A stretch of 40,746 nucleotides of DNA from Psychromonas sp. Urea-02u-13. Its GTDB lineage: Bacteria; Pseudomonadota; Gammaproteobacteria; Enterobacterales; Psychromonadaceae. Below, piece after piece: positions 25,574 to 33,727 of the stretch. The notes beneath the pieces were generated by a model that searched no databases, had not been told where the DNA came from, and was given only the letters and a program-made list of their open reading frames with translations. The stretch is from positions 1 to 40,746 of the forward strand of contig NZ_PJBZ01000071.1 in NCBI RefSeq assembly GCF_002835995.1, written 5' to 3'. A program made the translations under genes and the position numbers. Numbering within the stretch: the stretch's first letter is position 1; each line of letters begins with the position of its first letter.

Positions 25574-27190
25574 CTACTTAACCACTTTCTTAATGGCCAT
25601 TTTAATCAGTGAAGGCGTTGCCATTTTTAATGCGCTTGGTGCGATTCTCTTACTGCTCTTGAAGGCGCGTCCTAGCTGTTTTTTGATACCGACACCTTTC
25701 TCGGCAACTTCCATACGTTGTCGATTTCTTTGCACATTATTGGCATTGGCAATTTCATGACGAATCGTTTGTTTAAGCTCGTCAACACCAAAGCTGTTTT
25801 GTTGCGGTGCAATCGACAAGGCTAATATACTATCTGGCATCAATAGCTTTTGATTATACGCCAACGCCTGATTGATGATTTTTCCTTTCGCCGTGGTTGG
25901 TTCATCAAGGTTGTAAGGTGGCGTCCATTCGTTAATCGGTTTTAGCTTATCAACTTGGTTAACAACACAGATGACGGCGGGTTTCTTACGCGAAATGTTA
26001 CTGCCGTTTTGGTAATAGTCATTGAACTTAGCATTCAGTGTTTTATCGAGCTCTCGTGCTGATTGATTTGCTTTTAGAACCCACACAATTAAATCTGCCT
26101 GTGTCATTTCTGACAGCATGCTTTGTTCTGTTTTTTGATTGCCGTCTAAACCTTGCAAATCAACCACTCGAATATCCATGTCATCGAGTTGAGCGTTATA
26201 AACCGTGGTTCCGTCTGTTGAGGGTAATACATCCACCTCTGCCACCAGATCTTCTTTTAATACGTTGATAATGGAAGACTTACCGGCACTTGTTTGGCCC
26301 ACCATCACGATGCGTATCGGCTCTAATTCAGGTGCGATTCTTTGTTCGTCTTTTTCGGCCACGCTCGATTCTGTTACTTCGCTTTCTTCAAAGCTAAAAC
26401 GGCCACTGTATAAATCAATCGCTACCGAAACGATTTCATCAAGTAACGCTTGTTTTGCGTTGAGTTGCATCTCGTCAACAAAACCTTTGGTCATGCCTGA
26501 GGTGGATTGCTGATTGACTAAATCAATCGCTAACTTGGCAGGGTTCATATAAGCGTTTTTGGCATGATTCGCCCAAACAGCTGCTTTAATCAGTTTCTGC
26601 CCTAACTCGCCATACTTATCAAATGCATCGTAACCCGCTTTTAAGTGGGAGATTTTCAAGATATCGACAATAGGAATGTATTCTTTGACAACCAGTTTAT
26701 AACGTCGGCTTATCTCTTCAAAAAGCTGTAATCCCTCTGGAATTGAAAAGTCTAAGGCCTTTTTGTCAAACTCTGTCGCGACAAATTCCATCATCGCTAA
26801 ACCAACTTCATTAATTTGATTCCATTCGCTTTTATCAATTATTAATGTGCGTGAATGTGTTTTTGATTTTTCCCAAATCAGCATTTCATTTTGTGACCAG
26901 TCAGTTGACGCTTTAACCAATCCATCTTCAATGATCTCACTTGGGGCTGATGTAATTTTTGGCTTATTAGACTTTGAAGCTCGCCCTAATAAATACAATG
27001 GCACGCTGATAATAAGCGTACTGGCAGCAATTAAAATAGAAAGCTCTAACACATACCCGTACTTAATCGCCAGAAATACACCAAAGCCCATCATGATCAT
27101 GATAGGAAATAATGCAGAGATAACGGCGATTGCCCAACGACCGCCAGATAGCTCCGATAACAGTAAAAATAGATTTTTAATTTTTTTCAT
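25574..27190 (-). CDS. Membrane-anchored Era-like GTPase
   Basis: This 538-residue protein has two transmembrane helices near the N-terminus (about 19-41 and 47-69), a helical linker and a C-terminal small-GTPase domain: G1 GQTSAGKS (298-305), STDGTT as G2, G3 DLQG (344-347) and G4 NQVD (411-414). This is a TrmE-Era/YfjP-like GTPase tethered to the inner membrane with its catalytic domain in the cytoplasm. The start at 27190 overlaps the upstream GTPase stop by 14 bases; a longer frame would run 75 bases further into it. The C-terminus is basic (KKVVK). The pair of adjacent GTPases suggests a hetero-oligomeric switch; the function is unknown. Confidence 0.75.
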   Translation of the reverse strand: MKKIKNLFLLLSELSGGRWAIAVISALFPIMIMMGFGVFLAIKYGYVLELSILIAASTLIISVPLYLLGRASKSNKPKITSAPSEIIEDGLVKASTDWSQNEMLIWEKSKTHSRTLIIDKSEWNQINEVGLAMMEFVATEFDKKALDFSIPEGLQLFEEISRRYKLVVKEYIPIVDILKISHLKAGYDAFDKYGELGQKLIKAAVWANHAKNAYMNPAKLAIDLVNQQSTSGMTKGFVDEMQLNAKQALLDEIVSVAIDLYSGRFSFEESEVTESSVAEKDEQRIAPELEPIRIVMVGQTSAGKSSIINVLKEDLVAEVDVLPSTDGTTVYNAQLDDMDIRVVDLQGLDGNQKTEQSMLSEMTQADLIVWVLKANQSARELDKTLNAKFNDYYQNGSNISRKKPAVICVVNQVDKLKPINEWTPPYNLDEPTTAKGKIINQALAYNQKLLMPDSILALSIAPQQNSFGVDELKQTIRHEIANANNVQRNRQRMEVAEKGVGIKKQLGRAFKSSKRIAPSALKMATPSLIKMAIKKVVK

Positions 27191-28274
27191 AACCCGAAGC
27201 CGCCTTACCTTTTTTAAGGGAGTTTTTGTATAATTCTTGCATTGCTTGATCCGATACGGCTTCACCTTTGCTCTTATGGTAAAAGTAATAACAAGCTGTT
27301 CGCCCTAAGCCGTAGGTAGTGCCAAAACTCATTGCTGCAGCCGTAACCGCACCCACGGTTTGACCGTAAACAGGGATCAGTTTGATAAGTTGTCTTGCCC
27401 CTAGTTTGACTGAATATTGCAATGCAAAACCGCTGCCTAGCGTGCCAATTAACTCGCTGAACGTTCGTTTATTCCACTCTACGCCATATTGATTGGCTAG
27501 CCCATGTAGCATTTTTGCTTGAATAGCAGGAACAGAAACTAGGCCAACACCGGGAATAAGATCACTTGCAGAAGCACTGCCCGCATACCAGAGCACTTCG
27601 TTTTGCATTTTATCGAAGTTCTCACTTTCGACTGTTGCGTGTTCTTTGTCTTCCACCAGCAAATTAATCACAGGGAGAATATTGGTTAACTCGCTGAGTA
27701 ATAGATCGTAGTTATAAACCCTGCCATCGTCTTGTTCAAAATCGACACTCACAGATTGAAGGTCTTTACCCCACACTTCATATACTTGGTTTTCATTAAA
27801 AGCGACTTGGCGTGCTCGCTCATTCACCTCAGAAAGCAGCACGGCACTATGAATAAGTAACAGGTGTTTAATCTGCTTGTTCTTTTTGATCTGTTTTAAG
27901 GCCTTTAATACGGCGCTCTGCTCAGGTTCATCCGCTTTCATGACAACCACAATGGCATTGCCCGATTCACCAATCTCTTTGAGGTCTTGCGCCGGATTGT
28001 AATCCGCTTCACCTAATCCCCGTGTATCTAAAAAACGCATCACAGGTTTGTCTTGAGGAAATTCATAAGCTTGCGCTGTCATTGTGCATGGCTCAAAACC
28101 ATTACCCACTTCAACCGATGAAAGCCCTGTCACCGCCTGAATGAAAGATGACTTCCCTGCCCCCGTTTTACCCAATAACCATAACGTAGGTAAATGTTGT
28201 CGCTGAAACTCATGTGCTTGGGTTAAATCCGGATTTTTACTTGGATTGATGAATTCTTTTATTTGCTCAAACAT
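27177..28274 (-). CDS. GTPase with C-terminal DUF697 domain
   Basis: This 365-residue protein has G1 GKTGAGKS (35-42) and G3 DTRG (83-86). The G4 position (LLIHSAVL, about 138-145) lacks the usual (N/T)KxD, so nucleotide choice is uncertain. Residues about 235-340 are a DUF697/YcjF-like domain with hydrophobic helices (ASDLIPGVGLVSVPAIQAKM, then TVGAVTAAAMSFGTTYGLG) that may sit in or on the membrane. It precedes and overlaps the membrane-anchored GTPase and probably works with it. The start codon has only a weak AGAGAA signal. It lies 122 bases after the Fic gene on the same strand. Confidence 0.78.
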   Translation of the reverse strand: MFEQIKEFINPSKNPDLTQAHEFQRQHLPTLWLLGKTGAGKSSFIQAVTGLSSVEVGNGFEPCTMTAQAYEFPQDKPVMRFLDTRGLGEADYNPAQDLKEIGESGNAIVVVMKADEPEQSAVLKALKQIKKNKQIKHLLLIHSAVLLSEVNERARQVAFNENQVYEVWGKDLQSVSVDFEQDDGRVYNYDLLLSELTNILPVINLLVEDKEHATVESENFDKMQNEVLWYAGSASASDLIPGVGLVSVPAIQAKMLHGLANQYGVEWNKRTFSELIGTLGSGFALQYSVKLGARQLIKLIPVYGQTVGAVTAAAMSFGTTYGLGRTACYYFYHKSKGEAVSDQAMQELYKNSLKKGKAASGYEKN

Positions 28275-28396
28275 AGATGATGATTCTCTTCTTTAATATA
28301 ACGCTCGTACTATCAAAAATTAACTCAGTCACTTCAATCACTTGCTCATTAGGAAGGCAATCTTCGAAAACGATCATGACATTTTGAAATAGAACT

Positions 28397-29497
28397 TCAC
28401 TTACAAATCACGTAGCGTGTACTTCGTCCGCCAGCAGCTGTTTTATCTAAGCAGCCACTTTCAACCAAGAATGCCAAATGACGTGTTGCTGTCGCACGAC
28501 TTACTTTTGCTACTTTCTGATATTGGCTTGCATTTATACCGAGCTCAAAATCACCCTCTAGTAAGCGATTTAATACCTTTTTATGCTCTTCGGTTAACTT
28601 CACATCTCTATTAATATTCCAGAAACGCGTTTTCTTTATTGTTTGTTCCATTTCATCTAATACATCTGAAATCGTTATATTTAATGTATTTAAAAACCAA
28701 ACAATGAACGCAGTAATATCTGTTGTCGCTTTTTGGCTTTGTTCCAATATTTCATAGTATGATTTTCGTTGCTTTAAAATACTCACTGACATCGCATACA
28801 AGCGAATGCTGTATTTTTCACCTTGAGCCAAAGCCAGATCGGTTAATGCACGTGTTATACGGCCATTGCCATCATCAAGTGGATGCAAAGTAACAAACCA
28901 TAAATGACAAATTGCAGCCCTCACCAATGGATCCATTATCGAGTCATTTCTACTTTCATTAAACCAATCAATAAATTGCTTTAATTCATTCTCTAATATT
29001 TCTCGTGGTGGACCTTCAAAGTGAACTGTCGGCCTGTCTAATCGTCCAGAAACAACCTTCATAGGCTCATTACCTCGTAACATGCCGATACGAATGTTGT
29101 TATAGGTCGGCTCAGGTTTAGCAAATAACCAGTGATGCCACTGATATATTCTTTCAAGCGTTAACGGTGAATCTAAATCATGAATGGCATCAACCATCAT
29201 GGTTGCAATGCCATCAGAACTGGCAGAAGTTGGATATTGATGTGACTCTGAAACCCCCAACTTATTTGCAAGTGATGAACGCACAGAAAAAGCATTCAGC
29301 TGCTCACCTTCAATCGCACTAGAGTTTAAAATGTTCGCCAGTAACGTATCTAGTTCAATGCTTTTAGGATCAGTCTCTGCCGTCTCCATTTTGCCAAGGA
29401 GTCTGCCTTGGTTTAATTGCACCTTTCTAAGCAATGGATTTATTAGCTCGCTTTGCCAAGTAAAGTTTGGCCAATTTGCTTCATTCCAAATCCACAT
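28397..29497 (-). CDS. Fic-family AMP-transferase with DUF4172 N-terminus and wHTH
   Basis: This 366-residue protein has an N-terminal DUF4172 domain (WIWNEANWPNFTW, then LLRKVQLNQGRLLGKM). The inhibitory motif SSAIEG (59-64, Glu63) marks a class II self-inhibited Fic. The core is HPLDDGNGR (205-213, a variant of HPFxxGNGR), which transfers AMP to hydroxyl side chains of target proteins. A winged helix near the C-terminus (about 305-360) may bind DNA. It has GGAG seven bases before the ATG, and a fold-back repeat 40 bases upstream may be its operator. All active-site residues look intact. Confidence 0.87.
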   Translation of the reverse strand: MWIWNEANWPNFTWQSELINPLLRKVQLNQGRLLGKMETAETDPKSIELDTLLANILNSSAIEGEQLNAFSVRSSLANKLGVSESHQYPTSASSDGIATMMVDAIHDLDSPLTLERIYQWHHWLFAKPEPTYNNIRIGMLRGNEPMKVVSGRLDRPTVHFEGPPREILENELKQFIDWFNESRNDSIMDPLVRAAICHLWFVTLHPLDDGNGRITRALTDLALAQGEKYSIRLYAMSVSILKQRKSYYEILEQSQKATTDITAFIVWFLNTLNITISDVLDEMEQTIKKTRFWNINRDVKLTEEHKKVLNRLLEGDFELGINASQYQKVAKVSRATATRHLAFLVESGCLDKTAAGGRSTRYVICK

Positions 29498-29538
29498 AAT
29501 AGTCTCCGATTCTCAAGGGCAGATAGATAAAAATTGCC

Positions 29539-29608
29539 GATGAGGCAAATAGAAACCTTATTCTACTCAACAAATGAGGCGAATAGGAGGGTTAATCGCC
29601 TCATTTAT
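29539..29608. repeat. Fold-back repeat, copy 2, in the Fic promoter region
   Basis: It is the same family as the copy at 25094, in the same orientation, with matching ends and ATGAGGC motifs and some divergence in the second arm. Its place 42-111 bases before the Fic start makes it a candidate operator or part of the promoter. Confidence 0.55.
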
Positions 29609-29921
29609 TAAGTATTGAGTAAAATTCAATCACATATAGCATTTAATGATGCTTTTATATAAATTAAAAGCGACCAACGACTCAGGTATGATGGAAAATA
29701 AAAGATAAAGAGTCACTTCGATTTTTAACGATTTCTTCATGTTTTCAATGTAAAGAGTGACTTTGTGAGGGTGATTTTTTGGGGTTCTGTTCTCTTGTTT
29801 AATCACATTTTCTACTCTCGACTCTGCTTTAAAGTAGATTATGATTATTCAGTTCGCTTGATCAAGCTACATGATTTCATCCATCCCCTCATGCGACTTC
29901 CCCCCATTTTATCTAGCAACT
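29609..29921. other. Intergenic stretch between Fic and the MFS gene
   Basis: AT-rich DNA with no convincing gene. It contains a perfect 12-base palindrome, GCTTGATCAAGC, near 29857-29868 and two similar segments around AAAGAGT near 29706 and 29752. No terminator with a T tract was found for the MFS gene that ends at 29922. Confidence 0.35.
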
Positions 29922-32009
29922 TTATTGTGGTTTATCATCAATAGAGACACTTAAGTCATCGACTTTCACTGCGTCTGAATCCTGTAATAATTCCACCATG
30001 TCGGATGCGACATCGGGTACAAAATCAACAATAGTACTGGCGATATCAACGGCGTATTCAGGAATGTTTTCTACCACCTGAGAGATGTAATCATTGACTG
30101 CATTTTCAATATTCTCTACGGCGTCAGCAGTACAATCTTGATTATGTTCATTTTCCACTAAGTTCTGTAGGTAAGCTTCTGCAATCACATTAGAAGACTC
30201 TGGTAAGGCTTCGGAAACGGTTAATGCTAATTCAGCAGAGTGTTCAGGTGAAACGTTGCTTAGGCGGTTATATAACTCGGTGGCCGTTTGCTCTGATTCA
30301 GCGGCATTACGATCCACTGGACGCATTTCCTCTAACGCGTCAGAAAAATCAGTCATATATTGTTCTGTCATTTCTAATAGGCCTTCTGAACAGTCAGAGT
30401 CTTCGGACATGTTTTCAGCGGCGACTTCCATCATTCGTATACCGTTGTCTGGCATGGAGTTGGCGATAGCGACGATGATATCGGTGGATTTATCGGGGTC
30501 TTCTGCGGTTATCCAACCCACTAACTCTTCCGCTTGCTCTGGTGATGCGTTGGTTAGTGCTTCTGCAATATCGATGGTCATTTCTGGGGCTACCGCGGTA
30601 ATTGCTGAATACAATTGACCTATATTTATTTCATCTATGGTACTTAATGCAGCGGCTAAATTTGATGCGTTTGTTGGGTCTTCCTGGGCTAATGCACTGG
30701 CCATATTAACCGCTGCAGAAGGGTTTTTAGTCGCCAAACTAATTGCGACTTCAATTTCTGCTGTTGGTTGGAATGCGGGCTCGGTGTAATCGGTACGTGG
30801 ATCTAGCTCAGAAACCACACCTGATGGGGTTTGCATCACAAAGTTTTCTTGCTCATCGTAAGGTAGCGCATCACTTTGTTGCATACGAATAATAATGAAG
30901 ATAAACAAGGTACTGGCAGTGATCATTATAAATGTAAATAACGCGCTACTGCCAAAGTGGCTCATCACCACTGAGGCAACATAAGGCCCCAAAATACTGC
31001 CTAATGCATAGATAACTAATAGCGACGACATGGCCGATAAAATTTGTTCTCTTAATACATGATCAAAGGTTTCAGACATGCTCATAGGATAAAGACAGGC
31101 GGCCATTCCTGTGATGATAGCGATAGCAAACAGCGTTAAATTAAACATTTCGAGGCTGATAAGCATGGGAATAAACAGCGAGACTAAAATGATGGTTGAT
31201 ATCATGACTAACATGATTTTACGGCGATCAAAATTATCTGAGAGATAAGCAATGGGGAACTGTAAGACTATCGCACCAAAAATGGCGGAACCCATAAAGA
31301 TCGATAAATCCAGATCTTTGATGCCATTGTCATTAGCAAAAAGTGGCAGCATATTCAATAAACCGGTATACAGCAGGCCACAATAAAAACAGCTTACCAC
31401 CCCCAGTGGCGATAACTTTACGATAGCGAATAGTGACATCGCTTGGCTATCTTCAATTTGTGGCGCTTGATGTTTACCGATAACAATCGGCGTGATCGCT
31501 AGGCTAAAGAGAATGCCCGATAAGACAAAGAGGGTAATGCCTTCCACGGGCGCAACACTGAATAGAAACTGTCCGCAAAATAACGCGCTCATCAATACCA
31601 TCTGGTTAATAGACAGTATTCTTCCTCTATTTTTTTCAGTGGCGCTATAACTTAACCAGCTATCAAGCGTTGCATTTGCGCAGGCCATGCAAAACCCGGT
31701 AATGATTCTCATGATGCCAAGCACGATAGGATCAGGATAAAGACCAGACAATAAGATAGCGACGGAGGTTAAACTGCCACACATCGCAAATATTCTGATA
31801 TGGCCAACGCCTTGTAATAACTTACGGCTATAGATTGCACCGATCAGAAATCCCACTGATAACAGTGATAACACTAGACCGATATTATCGATGCTAACGC
31901 CATCATTTTGCATGCGCACCGGCAATAAAATATTGCTCAATCCATACCCTGTCATTAACAAGAAACAGCTGATTAATAATAGTAAGAAAGGTCTGATAGC
32001 AAGTATCAC
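29922..32009 (-). CDS. MFS transporter with a long acidic repeat tail
   Basis: The first 390 residues are a typical 12-helix major-facilitator transporter (YcaD-like), with the conserved loop AYLSDNFDRRK between helices 8 and 9. The substrate is unknown. After about 395 comes a roughly 300-residue hydrophilic, acidic extension built of degenerate repeats of about 16 residues (NPSAAVNMASALAQED, PTNASNLAAALSTIDE and so on), probably an alpha-solenoid in the cytoplasm. A GTG start at 32009, with AGAGGA seven bases upstream, is preferred over an upstream TTG; this gives 695 residues. No partner gene is adjacent. Confidence 0.8.
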   Translation of the reverse strand: MILAIRPFLLLLISCFLLMTGYGLSNILLPVRMQNDGVSIDNIGLVLSLLSVGFLIGAIYSRKLLQGVGHIRIFAMCGSLTSVAILLSGLYPDPIVLGIMRIITGFCMACANATLDSWLSYSATEKNRGRILSINQMVLMSALFCGQFLFSVAPVEGITLFVLSGILFSLAITPIVIGKHQAPQIEDSQAMSLFAIVKLSPLGVVSCFYCGLLYTGLLNMLPLFANDNGIKDLDLSIFMGSAIFGAIVLQFPIAYLSDNFDRRKIMLVMISTIILVSLFIPMLISLEMFNLTLFAIAIITGMAACLYPMSMSETFDHVLREQILSAMSSLLVIYALGSILGPYVASVVMSHFGSSALFTFIMITASTLFIFIIIRMQQSDALPYDEQENFVMQTPSGVVSELDPRTDYTEPAFQPTAEIEVAISLATKNPSAAVNMASALAQEDPTNASNLAAALSTIDEINIGQLYSAITAVAPEMTIDIAEALTNASPEQAEELVGWITAEDPDKSTDIIVAIANSMPDNGIRMMEVAAENMSEDSDCSEGLLEMTEQYMTDFSDALEEMRPVDRNAAESEQTATELYNRLSNVSPEHSAELALTVSEALPESSNVIAEAYLQNLVENEHNQDCTADAVENIENAVNDYISQVVENIPEYAVDIASTIVDFVPDVASDMVELLQDSDAVKVDDLSVSIDDKPQ

Positions 32010-32179
32010 AGTGATATCCTCTACTCTTTGCAAGGTTTATCTATACGAAAAATGGCTAACGCTCTGCTCTTTCAAGATAGAGGAAATGGATCATGAATTG
32101 AATCTAGAATTATTCTACGAGTGAAAATAACTACCGACTTATTCTATCACTCAGATAAACCTTTCATTACAACGCGTTT

Positions 32180-32208
32180 CATTGAGATTAAAATCTGTGA
32201 TCTCAATG
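32180..32208. repeat. Inverted repeat upstream of the MFS gene
   Basis: CATTGAGAT and ATCTCAATG pair perfectly across an 11-base loop about 170 bases before the MFS start. It may be an operator or a hairpin. The surrounding gap, 32010-32440, has no convincing gene. Confidence 0.35.
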
Positions 32209-32443
32209 TCTGTAATATGTTTGGTTAATGAATAAACGTAGCTTAGATACGAGAAAAAGAAACACCAAACCTGCCAGCGTGGCTTTAATAACATGCGTTG
32301 TGTGACGCTGTAATCAGGAATGGACGTGAATGATCGTTAACAATTAGCGCTTGTAAAATTGAAGTCAATTGCTGTGCATTCGCAGGGCAAACGGGTCTAA
32401 ATAATACAGGTGAAGTCCCGTCTATTTATATAAATGAAGAAAC

Positions 32444-33193
32444 GCAGGACTGAAGTCCCACCTCCGAAAACACGCAGGACTGAAGTCCCACATCCGAAAA
32501 CATACAGGACTGAAGTCCCACCTCCGAAACCATGCAGGACTGAAGTCCCACCTCCGAAACCATGCAGGACTGAAGTCCCACCTCCGAAACCATGCAGGAC
32601 TGAAGTCCCACCTCCGAAAACAAGCAGGACTGAAGTCCTACCTCCGAAACCATGCAGGACTGAAGTCCTACCTCCGAAACCATGCAGGACTAAAGTCCCA
32701 CCTCCGAAAACATGCAGGACTGAAGTCCCACTTCCGGAACCATGCAGGACTGAAGTCCCACCTCCGAAAACATGCAGGACTGAAGTCCTACCTCCGAAAA
32801 CATGCAGGACTGAAGTCCCACTTCCGGAACCATGCAGGACTGAAGTCCCACCTCCGAAAACATGCAGGACTGAAGTCCTACCTCCGAAAACACGCAGGAC
32901 TGAAGTCCCACCTCCGAAAACACGCAGGACTGAAGTCCCACTTCCGAAAACACGCAGGACTGAAGTCCTACTTCCGGAACCATGCAGGACTGAAGTCCTA
33001 CCTCCGAAAACAAGCAGGACTGAAGTCCTACCTCCGAAACCATGCAGGACTGAAGTCCTACCTCCGAAACCATGCAGGACTGAAGTCCCACTTCCGAAAC
33101 CATGCAGGACTGAAGTCCTACCTCCGAAAACAAGCAGGACTGAAGTCCTACCTCCGAAAACAAGCAGGACTGAAGTCCTACCTCCGAAACCAC
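32444..33193. repeat. Tandem array of 25 units of 30 bp
   Basis: Twenty-five head-to-tail 30-bp units follow one another without spacers, then a broken unit at 33194. A degenerate start is visible near 32405. Each unit contains the near-palindrome GGACTGAAGTCC (or GGACTGAAGTCCT) followed by ACCTCCGAAA. Units vary at a few positions: CCCA or CCTA, ACCTCC or ACTTCC, and the last few bases. As 30 is a multiple of three and the unit lacks stops in several frames, both strands are open for more than 200 codons. These frames look accidental. It ends 25 bases before a strong terminator. Confidence 0.9.
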
Positions 33194-33218
33194 GCAGGGT
33201 TAGCAAAAAAAGATTAAA

Positions 33219-33248
33219 AAAAAGGGCTTTCAATTGAAAGCCCTTTTT
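33219..33248. terminator. Bidirectional intrinsic terminator after the DUF3010 gene
   Basis: A perfect 13-bp stem, AAAAAGGGCTTTC with its complement, encloses AATT; the arms end in A and T runs, so it can work on both strands. It sits 33 bases beyond the DUF3010 stop. Confidence 0.85.
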
Positions 33249-33281
33249 ATATTCATCACCTAAGCAGGCGATAAAATAATC

Positions 33282-33713
33282 TTACGAAGATTGTTGTTCT
33301 AAATAACCAAATGCAGTCAACATTGCTTGCTCTTGGAATTTTTTAAGACCTAATTCAACTGCAGAAGGTGTGTTTTGCGCTTTAGACAACCCTTCTTTGA
33401 TGTATGCAGATGAAATTACATGTACTTCAAGATCGTTTAATAATTGTAGCGCGCCTTCTATTTTAAAACTTAGTGGGCTAGCTGCAAATTTACCTTTCAT
33501 TTCGCGTTGTTTAATCACAACAGTTTCAACTTTGTAATCTGTCATTAACTGTTTAAAGTCAGACTGAAATTTCTTCAGTGGAACTGTATTGATTGCATCC
33601 ACTAAGCTGAATTTATTTGCGCGTACTACTGGCACATCATATAAACCATCTTTTAACTGCATAATTGCGATAACGGCTTCATTACCAATTAGTTCTACGC
33701 CACATACTCTCAT
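33282..33713 (-). CDS. DUF3010-family protein
   Basis: This 143-residue protein starts MRVCGVELIGNEAVIAIM and contains VETVVIKQREMKGKFAAS, characteristic of the DUF3010 proteins of marine gammaproteobacteria. The fold looks like a small RNase H-like/RuvC-type layout (strand with an early acidic residue, later KQR), but catalytic residues are not established. AAGGG precedes the ATG. It follows the synthase gene by 14 bases and ends at a strong terminator, so the two form an operon; whether DUF3010 has any role in amino-acid synthesis is unknown. Confidence 0.8.
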   Translation of the reverse strand: MRVCGVELIGNEAVIAIMQLKDGLYDVPVVRANKFSLVDAINTVPLKKFQSDFKQLMTDYKVETVVIKQREMKGKFAASPLSFKIEGALQLLNDLEVHVISSAYIKEGLSKAQNTPSAVELGLKKFQEQAMLTAFGYLEQQSS

Positions 33714-33727
33714 TTTATTACCCTTTT

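Noticed and set aside
8440..28274. Prophage or integrative element spanning the accessory region
   Set aside because: No integrase, phage structural gene, attachment-site pair or tRNA boundary was seen; island status rests only on gene content.
28267..28377. 36-residue minus-strand frame overlapping the DUF697 GTPase start by eight bases
   Set aside because: The overlap is suggestive, but there is no Shine-Dalgarno sequence and no recognisable protein pattern.
32444..33193. CRISPR array
   Set aside because: Units abut directly with no unique spacers, and no cas gene is in the window.
32397..33237. Long open frames on both strands across the tandem array, coding decapeptide repeats
   Set aside because: The unit length is a multiple of three and lacks stops in several frames, so both strands stay open automatically. 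There is no ribosome binding site, and sequence variation follows the DNA unit rather than codon positions.
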